Below, piece after piece: positions 25,715-34,434 of a stretch of 64,000 nt of DNA. Position numbers and translations under genes: made by a program. The stretch spans positions 49,327 through 113,326 of the forward strand of contig NZ_JYJG01000040.1 of the NCBI RefSeq assembly GCF_000955955.1. The letters are read 5' to 3'. Each line of letters opens with the position of its first letter. Within the stretch, counting starts at the first letter, position 1. Below the pieces are notes generated by a model. That model made no database searches and had not been told where the DNA came from. It saw only the letters and a list, made by a program, of their open reading frames with translations. This DNA comes from Lentzea aerocolonigenes (lineage in GTDB: Bacteria > Actinomycetota > Actinomycetes > Mycobacteriales > Pseudonocardiaceae).

Positions 25715-26760
25715 CGGAGACCGGATCCCCGCGCGATCGCCGTCTCGATCAACGTGGTCAGCAGCGTGGTGAAGTCGATGCCGGTGGCCGCCCACGCCTT
25801 GGGGTACATGGAGATCGGCGTGAAGCCGGGCATGGTGTTGAGCTCGTTGATGACCAGCTCATTCTGCTCGGTGAGGAAGAAGTCCACCCTGGACAGTCCC
25901 TGGCAGTCGAGCGCCTTGAACGCCTTGACGGCCATCTCGCGGAACTGCGCCGCGATGTCGTCGTCGAGCTTCGCCGGGATGTCGGCCTCGTAGGAGTCGT
26001 CGACGTACTTGGCTTCGAAGTCGTACCACTCGACGCGCTCGCCGACCGGACGCAGCTCGCAGGGCAGCGAGGCCTCGACACGGCCGTCCGGGAACTCCAG
26101 CACGGCGAGCTCGATCTCGCGCATGTTCGGCACGGCGGCCTCGATGATGACCTTGGGATCGTGCTGGCGCGCCTCGAAGATCGCGGCGTCCAGGTCGGCC
26201 CAGTCGCTCACCTTGGAGATGCCGACGGACGACCCGGCGCGCGACGGCTTCACGAACACCGGCAGGCCGAGGTGCTCGCGCTCGTTCAGCGTCAGCGTGG
26301 TGGCGGCGCGGTCCAGTGCGACGAACTTGCCGACGTTGAGGCCCTCCGCCTGGAGGATCTTCTTGGCGAAGATCTTGTCCATGGCCGCGGCGCTCGCGAA
26401 CACGCCCGGCCCGACGTACGGGAGGCCGCCCAGTTCGAGCAGGCCCTGGATGGTGCCGTCCTCACCCCACGCGCCGTGCAGCAGCGGGAAGACGACGTCG
26501 ACGTCCTGGAGAGCCTGGCCGGGCTCGATCGCGGCGACGGTCTGGTTGCGCAGCGTGGGGAGGTTGCCCGCGCCTGATTCCAGCGCGTTCGGGTCCGTGC
26601 CGAGTGCCCACTGCCCCTGCGGTGTGATGCCCACCGGCACCACCTCGAAGCGGTCCGCGTCCAGGTAGGGCAGGACGCTCTTGGCGGACTGGCAGGAGAC
26701 CTCGTGCTCGGAGCTGCGGCCGCCGAACACCACGGCCACCCTCGTCTTGCGCTGCGTCAT
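25711..26760 (-). CDS. ddl: D-alanine--D-alanine ligase
   Basis: A 349-residue ATP-grasp enzyme making the D-Ala-D-Ala dipeptide for peptidoglycan. It shows VAVVFGGRSSEHEVS, HGAWGEDGTIQGLLEL, the VKPSRAGSSVGISKV strand and the C-terminal FLTEQNELVINELNTMPGFT metal site. The omega-loop region reads YDFEAKYVDDS, as in housekeeping Ddl, without the His of D-Ala-D-Lac ligases. The length is normal. It is in the expected gpsA-ddl-thiL neighbourhood, although gpsA is separated by a 6.6-kb insertion. Confidence 0.96.
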   Translation of the reverse strand: MTQRKTRVAVVFGGRSSEHEVSCQSAKSVLPYLDADRFEVVPVGITPQGQWALGTDPNALESGAGNLPTLRNQTVAAIEPGQALQDVDVVFPLLHGAWGEDGTIQGLLELGGLPYVGPGVFASAAAMDKIFAKKILQAEGLNVGKFVALDRAATTLTLNEREHLGLPVFVKPSRAGSSVGISKVSDWADLDAAIFEARQHDPKVIIEAAVPNMREIELAVLEFPDGRVEASLPCELRPVGERVEWYDFEAKYVDDSYEADIPAKLDDDIAAQFREMAVKAFKALDCQGLSRVDFFLTEQNELVINELNTMPGFTPISMYPKAWAATGIDFTTLLTTLIETAIARGSGLR

Positions 26761-26793
26761 GGGGCCCGACCCTACCCGTTTGGGCGATTGTGC

Positions 26794-27252
26794 CTACCGA
26801 CCAGTTGACGGTCGCGGGGCGTAGCGGACCTCTGCGAACGGCCAGTCCTGCCTCAGCCAGGCGGAAACCGCGTCGTGCAGCGGCTTGTCCAGGTCAGCGC
26901 GGTCGGCGCGCACCCACGAGTGCACCCTCGCCACGGTGTGGTCGTCGCGCGCCGGGTAGATGTACACGCAGCCGATCACCTCGTCCCCGTCGAGCACCGA
27001 ATAGGTGAACCCCTTGCGCTGGGTGAAGTCGTCCGCGTGCCTGCGCAGGTCTGCCAGGTTGCGTTCGAGCGACATCCCCTCGGCGGGCGGCCAGGTCCAG
27101 GTGTCGAAGCCCGGCGTCGACCGGATGTGCCCGGTGCTCGTCGTCCACGCCTCGTGGTCCCGCTCGTTGTGCTGCGGGCCGAGGGGCTCGAGGTGGAACG
27201 ACGGGGTGGTCAAAACGGGTGGGACCGTGAAGTCTGCTGGGACGAAGGTCAT
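26794..27252 (-). CDS. GNAT-like acetyltransferase
   Basis: A 152-residue protein with weak GNAT features: FTYSVLDGDEVIGCVYIYP as beta4 and a following VHSWVRADRADLDKPLHDAV in the motif-A position, where the glycine-rich loop is degenerate. It is translated from an ATG overlapping the stop of the MocR-type regulator (ATGA), so the two are co-transcribed. Substrate unknown; a PLP or amine link is only suggested by context. Confidence 0.78.
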   Translation of the reverse strand: MTFVPADFTVPPVLTTPSFHLEPLGPQHNERDHEAWTTSTGHIRSTPGFDTWTWPPAEGMSLERNLADLRRHADDFTQRKGFTYSVLDGDEVIGCVYIYPARDDHTVARVHSWVRADRADLDKPLHDAVSAWLRQDWPFAEVRYAPRPSTGR

Positions 27253-28613
27253 CGGGTGATCAGCTCCGTGAGGACGGGCAGGGCGTTGACCAGCTGTTCG
27301 CGGGAGCAGGCGCTGTAGCCGATGGCGAGGCCGTGGAACTTGGCGCGGTTGACGTAGTGCCGGGCGAGGCCGTCGAGCCGCAGACCGCGTTCGAGCGCCT
27401 GCCGCATGACCTCGCGCTCCCGTTCGAGGCTGGGCAGCAGCACCACGACGTGCGCGCCCGCGTCGTCGCCGAGCACCTCGATCCCGGCTGCCGCGAACGT
27501 GTCGACGATCAACGCCCGGCGCTCGGACAGTTCTCTTCTCAGCTTGCGCAGGTGCCGGCCGAGGTCGCCGGTGCGCGCGAGCTCGACGACGACCCGTTGC
27601 CCAGCCGCGGCCGGTCCGGTGCCGGTCAGGTCGCGGTGCTCCAGAATCGTCGTGGCGATGTGCTCCGGCGCGACCATCCAGCCCGCGCCGAGCGTCGGCG
27701 TGAGGATCTTGCTCGTCGTGCCGAGGTGGACGACGACGTCCGGTGCGAGCGCCGCGAGCGACGGGAGTGGCGCCACGTCGTACCTGAGCTCGCCGTCGTA
27801 GTCGTCCTCGATGACGAGCCAGCCGTCCCTGCGCGCTCTTTCGACCAACGCGACCCGCCGCCCGGCCGACATGCGGCCGCCGAGCGGGTACTGGTGGGCG
27901 GGCGAGCAGTAGACGGCCTTCACGCCGTTCGGAACCGCCTCGGGCAGCAGGCCTTCCGCGTCCACGGCGGCCTGGACGACCTTCAGCCCGTTGGCGCGGA
28001 AGACGCCCACGGCACGTTGGTAGCCCGGTTCCTCCACCGCCACGGCATCACCGCGTTTGAGGACGGCGACCGCGATCTCGGTCAGCACCGCCGTGGTGCC
28101 GCCGGTCGCGAGGACGGGGTCGGCGTTGACGGCCAGGCCGCGGTGGCGCAGCAGGTGCTCGGCGATGGCCTCGCGATACTCGGGCAGGCCTGCGCGTTCG
28201 GGACGGGACAGCGGCGCGACATCGGCAGCGCCCCGCCACGCTCTCCGCCAGGCCGCGCGGTCGAGACCTCCTGCCCAGGGCGCGCCCGTGCCGAGGTCGA
28301 CGAAGTCGGTGATGGCGGGGACCGCTGGCTTGCGCGAACGTTTGCGCAACGGGCCGGGCGGGGTCGTGGTGACGTAGGTGCCGGAACCGTGACGGCCCGC
28401 GATCCAGCCTTCCGCGTGCAGCTGGTCGTAGGCGGCGGCCGTGACCGTGCGCGATACGCCGAGCGACTCGGCCAACGCGCGCGTGGACGGCAACCGGTCG
28501 CCTGCTCTCAGCCGTCCCTCCGAAGCAGCCGACCTCAACGCGTCGGCGAGCTGGACGGCGAGCGGTTCGGCGGACTCGCGGTCGAGGGCGACGGGAAGCG
28601 CGGTCTCAGCCAC
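27249..28613 (-). CDS. MocR/PdxR-type GntR regulator with aminotransferase domain
   Basis: A 454-residue fusion. Residues 1-80 are a GntR winged helix (AGDRLPSTRALAESLGVSRT, then ALAESLGVSRTVTAAAYDQL). Residues 110-454 are a fold-type-I aminotransferase with YCSPAHQYPLGGRMS and the PLP-lysine region LGTTSKILTPTLGAGWM. Members sense PLP or amino acids and regulate vitamin B6 or GABA-type genes. GTG at 28613 is the best start. A PPOX-family gene 2.5 kb away has repeated half-sites upstream and is a candidate target (inference). Confidence 0.9.
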   Translation of the reverse strand: MAETALPVALDRESAEPLAVQLADALRSAASEGRLRAGDRLPSTRALAESLGVSRTVTAAAYDQLHAEGWIAGRHGSGTYVTTTPPGPLRKRSRKPAVPAITDFVDLGTGAPWAGGLDRAAWRRAWRGAADVAPLSRPERAGLPEYREAIAEHLLRHRGLAVNADPVLATGGTTAVLTEIAVAVLKRGDAVAVEEPGYQRAVGVFRANGLKVVQAAVDAEGLLPEAVPNGVKAVYCSPAHQYPLGGRMSAGRRVALVERARRDGWLVIEDDYDGELRYDVAPLPSLAALAPDVVVHLGTTSKILTPTLGAGWMVAPEHIATTILEHRDLTGTGPAAAGQRVVVELARTGDLGRHLRKLRRELSERRALIVDTFAAAGIEVLGDDAGAHVVVLLPSLEREREVMRQALERGLRLDGLARHYVNRAKFHGLAIGYSACSREQLVNALPVLTELITR

Positions 28614-28657
28614 GGCGCTGACATTGCCAGGAAGCCCGGCGTCGCGCAGACGCGGGG

Positions 28658-29263
28658 TCACGCCGCCTGATCGGCGAGTTCCTCGAACCGGACCAACGTG
28701 CAGTCCCGCAACTCGCGGACGAGGCCCGACGCCAGCACCCATCGAACGCCCGGATCGCCATAGGACATGGTCACCGCACCGATCGCGACCGGCCCCAGCA
28801 CACCGGGCCGGTGGAGCACACCGCGCACGCCGACGACCGAGCAATCCCGGACTCGGACGACCACAGCTCCCCGCCTCAAGGCAGGACAGTGGCGCAACGA
28901 CACCGCCACACACGGCACGCAGATGGGCGGCTCCACCGACGCCATGCCTTCCGGCCAACCGGGCCAGTCATCGCGGTGGTCGCGTTGCAGCCACAGGACA
29001 CCGTCGTCGTTCTGGGCGGCAATGCAGCCACAGACCTGGCACAGCAACAACTCCATCGCCCGTCGTTGGCGAAGCGGGTGCACCCGGCCGAACTCCGGCC
29101 GACCTGTTCCCGCCCGCAGCATCGTCTGCTGCCACAGCACACCGTGCTGATCTCGGTCAGACAGCAGCTCGTTGACGAAGCCGATTCCTCGATCTGGGCG
29201 CTCCACGACTCGGTGTGGCAGGTCCTGCTCGCCGCTCCAGGCAGTGACATAAGGCGGGATCAC
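28658..29263 (-). CDS. Conserved actinobacterial CxxC protein of unknown function
   Basis: A 201-residue protein starting MIPPYVTAWSGEQDLPHRVV. It contains HPLRQRRAMELLLCQVCGC, DWPGWPEG and PPICVPCVAVSLRHCPALRR, so two cysteine pairs plus single cysteines that could bind zinc. I recognise this as a recurrent actinomycete family without a known function, often next to XRE regulators. It is divergent from such a regulator across 74 bases. A metal-binding regulatory or enzymatic role is possible but unproven. Confidence 0.75.
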   Translation of the reverse strand: MIPPYVTAWSGEQDLPHRVVERPDRGIGFVNELLSDRDQHGVLWQQTMLRAGTGRPEFGRVHPLRQRRAMELLLCQVCGCIAAQNDDGVLWLQRDHRDDWPGWPEGMASVEPPICVPCVAVSLRHCPALRRGAVVVRVRDCSVVGVRGVLHRPGVLGPVAIGAVTMSYGDPGVRWVLASGLVRELRDCTLVRFEELADQAA

Positions 29264-29325
29264 GGGCCAAAGCTAGGCACAACTCCGCGTGACGACTTGT
29301 ACAAAATGTGTGACACCAGAACCGC

Positions 29326-29331
29326 TAGGGT
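29326..29331 (+). promoter_or_regulatory. Candidate -10 element for a leaderless transcript
   Basis: TAGGGT is followed by 6 bases and then the GTG at 29338, so transcription could begin at the start codon. TTGTACAA (29297-29304), an 8-bp palindrome, lies just upstream in the divergent region and could be an operator. Confidence 0.4.
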
Positions 29332-29337
29332 CGAGCC

Positions 29338-30552
29338 GTGGAGGAGAGCGCAGGGCGGATCGGCGCACGCGTCCGCTATTGGCGTGAACGCCGCAAGCTT
29401 CCGCGCCAACGCTTCGCCGACATGGTCGGACGCTCGGTCTCGTGGCTGGACAAGGTCGAGTCCGGCGAACGCGAACTGGCCCGGTTGCCGGTCATCGAAC
29501 GAGTGGCCGACGCACTGGGCATCGACCCTGCGGTGCTCACCGACGACAGCCGCAACCAGCGGGCACGCCAGTGTGTCGACGCGGGCGAGGTTCAAGCCAT
29601 TTGCTCCGCCCTGGCCAGCTACCCCGGACTTGCGCCTGCCACATCCGAAGAGGTCGACCTGATCCGCATCGCACGGCAGGCGTCCTATTTGGACCATGCC
29701 TGGGGCATGTCGCGCTTCACGGTTGTGGCGCAGAACCTCCCGGCCCTCATGGCCGAGGCCTACCTCGCGACCCAGACGGCTTCGGCGGCAGACCTGGTGA
29801 ACGCGCACAGGATCCTCACGACGACCTACCGTCTCGCATCCTCGATGCTGCTGAAGTTCGAGTCGAACGATCTGGCCTGGCTGGCAGCTGACCGCGCGAT
29901 GTACACCGCGATGAGCATCGACGACGCCTGGTCACTCGCACGAGCCACCCGCAGCGTCGCCCGCGCGATGACGAGCATTCGCCGGCAACCGCAAGCCATC
30001 GTGGCACTGGTGGCGATGGCCGACCGGATGCGGGACGAGGTCCGCGCCAACCCCGCCGAGCTGCTGGCGTTGCACGGCATGCTGTACCTGGCCGCGTCGA
30101 TCACCGCAGCCGGGCAGGAAGACGTGGCACTCGCAGGCGAGATGCACGATTCGGCGCTGGCGACGGCTCGCCAGTACAAGCCGCACTACAACGACCACCA
30201 CACGTTCTTCGGCGTGACCAACACGCAGATCCACCGCGTCGCAGCACTCGTGCGGCTGCACCAGCACGGCCGCGCACTTGAGTTCGCGAACCACATCAGC
30301 CCACGCGACGTGGCGGCGCTCTCGGCTGAGCGCCAGTCGAACTACCAGCTCGACCTCACCGAAGCGCACACCGGAGTCGGCGACTACCGCCAGGCTGTAC
30401 GGGCGCTCGGCAAGGCGGAGCAGGTCGCGCCGGAGGAGGTCCGGTGCCGCCCGCTGGCGCACGGCCTGCTGCGGTCTTTGCTGAACAACACCACTGGCGA
30501 GCCGGCCCGGCTGGTGCGCCAGATGGCCGGACGCGCGGGAGTGGAAGCGTGA
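29338..30552 (+). CDS. XRE-family regulator with TPR-like C-terminal region
   Basis: A 404-residue protein. Residues 1-70 form a Cro/CI helix-turn-helix (RIGARVRYWRERRKLPRQRF, VGRSVSWLDKVESGERELA). Residues 80-400 are helical repeats, seen as alternating Ala/Leu-rich helices (for example ELLALHGMLYLAASITAAGQ), typical of actinomycete regulators with TPR-like sensor regions. It overlaps the following flavoprotein by GTGA, so they are co-transcribed. The divergent CxxC protein is its likely target or partner. Confidence 0.86.
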   Translation: MEESAGRIGARVRYWRERRKLPRQRFADMVGRSVSWLDKVESGERELARLPVIERVADALGIDPAVLTDDSRNQRARQCVDAGEVQAICSALASYPGLAPATSEEVDLIRIARQASYLDHAWGMSRFTVVAQNLPALMAEAYLATQTASAADLVNAHRILTTTYRLASSMLLKFESNDLAWLAADRAMYTAMSIDDAWSLARATRSVARAMTSIRRQPQAIVALVAMADRMRDEVRANPAELLALHGMLYLAASITAAGQEDVALAGEMHDSALATARQYKPHYNDHHTFFGVTNTQIHRVAALVRLHQHGRALEFANHISPRDVAALSAERQSNYQLDLTEAHTGVGDYRQAVRALGKAEQVAPEEVRCRPLAHGLLRSLLNNTTGEPARLVRQMAGRAGVEA

Positions 30553-31082
30553 GCGCACCTGTTCTGTACTTGATGATCTGCGGAGCCGGTCCTGCCGACC
30601 ACGTCGACCGGATGGTGAAACTCGCGCAGGCCGATGGCTGGGACGTCTGGTGCGTGGCGACCCCGGCTGCGGTCGAGCACTTCCTCGACCTCGCGGCGCT
30701 GGAAGAGCTGAGCGGCCATCCGGTGCGCACTGGTCATCAGCGCGCGGGGCAGCCCGGCCTCCCGAAAGCAGCTGCCGTCGTAGTCGCGCCCGCCACCTAC
30801 AACACGATCAACAAGTGGGCCGCCGGGATCGCGGACACCTACGTGCTGACGCAGCTCGCGGAGCTGACCGGGCTGGGTCTGCCGATCGCGGTGCTGCCGT
30901 TCGTGAACACCGCGCTGGCGAACAACCGGCCGTTCCTGCGCAGCCTTGAGGAGCTGCGGGCGGCCGGAGTGACCGTGCTGTTCGGCGAAGGCGGCTTCGT
31001 GCCCCACCCGCCCCGAACCGGCGGACAGGTCATGGATTCGTACCCGTGGCGGGCGGCGTTGGACGCGGTCCGCCGGGCCTGA
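30549..31082 (+). CDS. HFCD-family flavoprotein
   Basis: A 177-residue flavoprotein of the DfpB/EpiD/PAD1 fold. It has VLYLMICGAGPADHVDRMV at the N-terminus, DVWCVATPAAVEHF, and the flavin-binding AAAVVVAPATYNTINKWAAGIADTYVLTQL written here only as its core VVVAPATYNTINKWA. Members decarboxylate peptide cysteines or 4'-phosphopantothenoylcysteine, or prenylate flavin. Substrate is unknown. The start GTG overlaps the XRE gene stop. Confidence 0.88.
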   Translation: MSAPVLYLMICGAGPADHVDRMVKLAQADGWDVWCVATPAAVEHFLDLAALEELSGHPVRTGHQRAGQPGLPKAAAVVVAPATYNTINKWAAGIADTYVLTQLAELTGLGLPIAVLPFVNTALANNRPFLRSLEELRAAGVTVLFGEGGFVPHPPRTGGQVMDSYPWRAALDAVRRA

Positions 31083-31088
31083 CCGGCG

Positions 31089-31137
31089 AAGTGGCATTCT
31101 CAAATCGATCAGAAATGGCGCTTCAATGATGCCACTT
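31089..31137. promoter_or_regulatory. Three AA(G/A)TGGC half-sites upstream of the PPOX gene
   Basis: AAGTGGCATTCT (31089-31100) and AAATGGCGCTT (31113-31123) are direct copies, and 31127-31137 on the minus strand reads AAGTGGCATCA. The outer two form a 9-bp inverted repeat (AAGTGGCAT). AAGTGG-type boxes are typical of MocR/PdxR operators, and a MocR gene is nearby. The link is inference. Confidence 0.45.
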
Positions 31138-31156
31138 TACGCCGCACAGTAGGAGC

Positions 31157-31801
31157 ATGACCTCTGACCTGCAGCTCTCCCCCACCCCGCGCAGCACCGT
31201 CGTCCGCGGCAAGAAGCGAGCCGTCGAAGACCGCCAGGTGCTCTACGACATCCTCGACGCCGGGCTGGTCTGCCATCTCGCCGTGGAGGTGGACGGGGCG
31301 CCGTTCCTCATCCCCACCGCGTACGGGCGGGACGGCAACCGCATCTTCCTGCACGGGTCGACCGGCTCACGGTCCATCAGGAGCATGCTCGAAGGCAAGC
31401 AGGTTTGCGTCGCGGTCACGCTCGTGGACGGCGTCGTGTACTCGCGGTCCGTGTTCCACCACTCGATGAACTACCGGTCGGCGATCATCCACGGCACCGC
31501 GAAGATCGCCGAGGACACTCAGCACGCACTGCGCACCATCGTCGAGCACGTCACGCCCGGCAGCTGGGACTACGCGCGCGAACCGTCCAAGAAGGAGCTC
31601 GCGCAGACGGCCGCGCTGGAGATCGACCTCACCGAGGCGAGCGTGAAGGTCCGCGAGGGCGGGCCTGGCGAGGAACCGTCAGACCTCGAAGCCAACCTCG
31701 TGTGGGCCGGGCACATGCCGCTCATCACGTCGTGGGGCGCGCCCGTGCCGCACGAGACGGACAAGGCGATTCCGCCGCACGTCAGCGCACGGGGCCGTTG
31801 A
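31157..31801 (+). CDS. Pyridoxamine 5'-phosphate oxidase-family protein
   Basis: A 214-residue split-barrel flavoprotein of the PPOX/DUF447 type. It shows [40 protein letters not shown] and RSVFHHSMNYRSAIIHGTA. It belongs to the group of short PPOX-like proteins rather than PdxH itself, so FMN or another flavin is expected but the substrate is unknown. AGGAG lies 3 to 7 bases before the ATG. It converges on the cysteine dioxygenase gene with a 20-base overlap. Confidence 0.88.
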   Translation: MTSDLQLSPTPRSTVVRGKKRAVEDRQVLYDILDAGLVCHLAVEVDGAPFLIPTAYGRDGNRIFLHGSTGSRSIRSMLEGKQVCVAVTLVDGVVYSRSVFHHSMNYRSAIIHGTAKIAEDTQHALRTIVEHVTPGSWDYAREPSKKELAQTAALEIDLTEASVKVREGGPGEEPSDLEANLVWAGHMPLITSWGAPVPHETDKAIPPHVSARGR

Positions 31802-32240
31802 CCGGGTCGTAGCGATAGGAGGTCATGGCGCGGGTGCCGTGGCGGTAGACGTGGATCGACACGGCCGGGTCCACGCCGTCGTTGCGCACCTGGTGCACGT
31901 AGCCGGGGCCCCACACGCGCGACTGGCCGGCGCGCAGTGAGTGCACGACCTGGATCCGGGTCGTCACGACCTCGGTCAGCAGGCCGCTGACCACGGTGAA
32001 CGCGCCGGAGGTGTGATCGTGGTCGTGCAGCGAGGCGGTTTGACCGGGGAGCCAGCTCATCAGCCAGATCTCCTGGTCGTCGGTCTTGTCGACCAACGTC
32101 GAGAAGCGCTCCTCCGGGTCGTACCGGAGCAGGTGCTTCCAGCGGTCGCGGTCGGCCGCCCACGCCAGAGCCACCCGGACGGGGTGCAGCAGGCGCGTGT
32201 TCTCAGGCAGAACGAGGCTGTTCTCAGGAACGGCGAACAT
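31782..32240 (-). CDS. Cysteine dioxygenase-family protein
   Basis: A 152-residue cupin converting cysteine to cysteine sulfinate or acting on a related thiol. The iron ligands are in SLHDHDHTSGAFTVVSG (HxH) and the later VHQVRNDG. It is shorter than the mammalian enzyme and is of the bacterial type. It lies downstream of a cystathionine gamma-lyase-like gene on the same strand, separated by a terminator, so the pair may manage cysteine supply and removal. ATG at 32240. Confidence 0.88.
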   Translation of the reverse strand: MFAVPENSLVLPENTRLLHPVRVALAWAADRDRWKHLLRYDPEERFSTLVDKTDDQEIWLMSWLPGQTASLHDHDHTSGAFTVVSGLLTEVVTTRIQVVHSLRAGQSRVWGPGYVHQVRNDGVDPAVSIHVYRHGTRAMTSYRYDPVNGPVR

Positions 32241-32305
32241 CGGGAAAGAGGTCCTTACCGGGCGAGTCGCGAAAGAGGACGCGGGACTATCGCCAGGTAC
32301 AACAG

Positions 32306-32317
32306 CAACACGTGTTG
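32306..32317. promoter_or_regulatory. 12-bp palindrome upstream of cysteine dioxygenase gene
   Basis: CAACACGTGTTG is a perfect 12-bp palindrome 66 bases upstream of the cysteine dioxygenase start. It could be an operator. No regulator is assigned. Confidence 0.35.
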
Positions 32318-32329
32318 AAGGACATGACG

Positions 32330-32357
32330 CAGAGGGTCCCGGAACCGGGACCCTCTG
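32330..32357 (-). terminator. Terminator of the cystathionine lyase-like gene
   Basis: A 13-bp perfect stem (32330-32342 with 32345-32357, arm CAGAGGGTCCCGG) with only 2 loop bases. It touches the stop codon at 32358. Confidence 0.75.
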
Positions 32358-33425
32358 TCAAACCAGGCCCAAAGCCTGGGACACGTCCGCGACCAGGTCG
32401 CGAGTGTCCTCACAGCCGGCCGAGAAACGCACCAGGCCTTCCGGCACCGGGTCGCCGAACTGCGCGCGCCGGTCCGCCGTCGAGTGCAGGCCGCCGAACG
32501 ACGTGGCCGCCGACACCAGCTTCGACCGCGCCAGGAACTCGTTCACCGCGGCGACGTCGTCGAGTTCGAACGTCAGCACACCGTTGAACCGCCGCATCTG
32601 CTGCGCCGCAACGAGGTACGACGGGTCGTCGGACGCGCCCGGCCACCGCAGGTTCGCCACGCGCCCCTTGAGCAACTCGTAGATCGCCGCCGCGTTCTCG
32701 GCCTGCCGCGCGAGCCGCAGGTCCAGGGTTCCCAGGCCGCGCAACACGAGCCACGCCTCGAACGGCCCCGGAATCGCGCCGTTCACCGTCCGCGCGTCCC
32801 GGACGCGGGTGGCCAGCTCGGGCGAAGCCACCGTCACGTGTCCGAAAAGGACATCGCTGTGCCCCGCGACCGCCTTGGTGTCCGACGCCACGACGATGTC
32901 CGCGCCGAGCTCCAGCGGCCGCTGCCCCAACGGCGTCGCGGTCGTGTTGTCCACCGCCAGCAACGCGCCGGCCGCGTGTGCCGCATCAGCGAGAGCCGCG
33001 ATGTCGCACACGTCCAGACCGGGGTTCGACGGAGTCTCCAGCAGCACGAGCTTCACCCCGGCGAAGGACGGGTACGGCCCTGCCGTCGGCACCTCGACGA
33101 CGTTCACGTCCATTTCGGACACGAACTTGCGCGTCAGGAAGTAGCCGTCCGACGGGACCACCAGAGTGTCCCCGGTGGACAGCACGGCGCGCAGCAGCGT
33201 GGAGATCGCCGCCATCCCGGACGGGAAGACGACGCACTCGCCGCCTTCCAGCGATCCCAACGCGGATTCCAGCGAACGCCAGGTGGGATTGCCCGCGCGG
33301 CCGTAGTAGTCCGGCCCGCCCAAGTGGAACGCCGACGCGAACACCGGCTGCGCGCCGAAGGGTTCGCCAGGCTCGCCGGAGACCGCGTGCACGACTCGCG
33401 TGCCGTCACCGAGTTCCGGGTTCAC
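32358..33425 (-). CDS. Cystathionine gamma-lyase/synthase-family PLP enzyme
   Basis: A 355-residue Cys/Met-metabolism PLP enzyme. It has [20 protein letters not shown] with the conserved Yx[41 protein letters not shown] and the PLP lysine in [14 protein letters not shown]. It is shorter than the usual 380-400 residues. GTG at 33425 overlaps the gpsA stop by GTGA, so it is read with gpsA. Whether it is a lyase or synthase cannot be told from sequence alone. Confidence 0.88.
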   Translation of the reverse strand: MNPELGDGTRVVHAVSGEPGEPFGAQPVFASAFHLGGPDYYGRAGNPTWRSLESALGSLEGGECVVFPSGMAAISTLLRAVLSTGDTLVVPSDGYFLTRKFVSEMDVNVVEVPTAGPYPSFAGVKLVLLETPSNPGLDVCDIAALADAAHAAGALLAVDNTTATPLGQRPLELGADIVVASDTKAVAGHSDVLFGHVTVASPELATRVRDARTVNGAIPGPFEAWLVLRGLGTLDLRLARQAENAAAIYELLKGRVANLRWPGASDDPSYLVAAQQMRRFNGVLTFELDDVAAVNEFLARSKLVSAATSFGGLHSTADRRAQFGDPVPEGLVRFSAGCEDTRDLVADVSQALGLV

Positions 33426-34432
33426 TGGCGTTCGTGCTTCCGGTCACGTCCCAGCAGCGCGGCACCGAGGTCCCGCACGCTCAGCCCGTCGTGGCAGACA
33501 CCGTTCACACCCTCGGTGATCGGCATGTCCACGTCGTGCGCCCGTGCGAGTTCCAGGATCGACGAGCACGACTTCACGCCCTCGGCGACCTGACCGTGCG
33601 CGGCTTCCTGCGCCTGCGCCAAGGTGTCGCCCTTGCCGAGCCGCTCGCCGAAGGACCGGTTGCGCGACAACGGCGACGCACAGGTCGCCACCAGGTCGCC
33701 CAGCCCGGCCAGACCGGCGAACGTCAGCGGGTCCGCGCCCAGAGCCGCGCCGAGACGCGCGGTCTCGGCCAGACCGCGCGTGATGATCGACGCCATCGTG
33801 TTGTCGCCGTAGCCCATGCCCGCCGCCATGCCGCACGCCAGCGCGATGACGTTCTTGCACGCCCCGCCCAGCTCGCAACCCACGACGTCGGTGTTGGTGT
33901 ACGGGCGGAAGTACGAGTTCGAGCACGCGTGCTGCAGGTCGACCGCGCGGTCGTGGTCCGTGCACGCGATGACGGTCGCGGTCGGCTGCCCGACGGCGAT
34001 CTCCTTGGCCAGGTTCGGTCCCGAGACGACGGCGACCTGCGACTCGTCGACACCGGCGACCTCGCGAATCACCTCGCTCATCCGCTTCAACGTGCCGAGC
34101 TCCACACCCTTGGACAGCGACACCAAGGTCGCGTCCGGCGGCAGCAGTTCCTTCCAGGCCGAGAGGTTGACCCGCAACGTCTGCGACGGCACGGCGAGCA
34201 CGACGGCGTCCGCACCGTCCAGCGCCTTCGCCGGGTCGGACGTGGCCGCCAGGTTGGCGGGCAACGAGATGCCGGGCAGGTAGCCGGAGTTCACGCGGGT
34301 CTCGGTGATCTCCGCGGCGACCTCCTGCCGCCGCGCCCACATCACGACCTCGGGACCGGAGTCCGCGATGACCTTCGCGAAGGCCGTGCCCCAGGACCCG
34401 GAGCCCAGCACCGCAACACGTTCGATCGCCAT
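33422..34432 (-). CDS. gpsA: NAD(P)-dependent glycerol-3-phosphate dehydrogenase
   Basis: A 336-residue enzyme reducing dihydroxyacetone phosphate to sn-glycerol-3-phosphate for phospholipids. The Rossmann loop [10 protein letters not shown] is at residues 10-19. [20 protein letters not shown] and [24 protein letters not shown] carry the catalytic Lys region. The length is normal. The gene follows the 1-acylglycerol-3-phosphate acyltransferase-type gene by 2 bases, so the substrate-supply step and the acylation step are co-transcribed. Confidence 0.96.
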   Translation of the reverse strand: MAIERVAVLGSGSWGTAFAKVIADSGPEVVMWARRQEVAAEITETRVNSGYLPGISLPANLAATSDPAKALDGADAVVLAVPSQTLRVNLSAWKELLPPDATLVSLSKGVELGTLKRMSEVIREVAGVDESQVAVVSGPNLAKEIAVGQPTATVIACTDHDRAVDLQHACSNSYFRPYTNTDVVGCELGGACKNVIALACGMAAGMGYGDNTMASIITRGLAETARLGAALGADPLTFAGLAGLGDLVATCASPLSRNRSFGERLGKGDTLAQAQEAAHGQVAEGVKSCSSILELARAHDVDMPITEGVNGVCHDGLSVRDLGAALLGRDRKHERQ

Positions 34433-34434
34433 GT

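Noticed and set aside
25711..26760. Van-type D-Ala-D-Lac ligase instead of Ddl
   Set aside because: The omega-loop residues (YDFEAKYVDDS) and the conserved location match the housekeeping D-Ala-D-Ala ligase. No vanH or vanX is adjacent.
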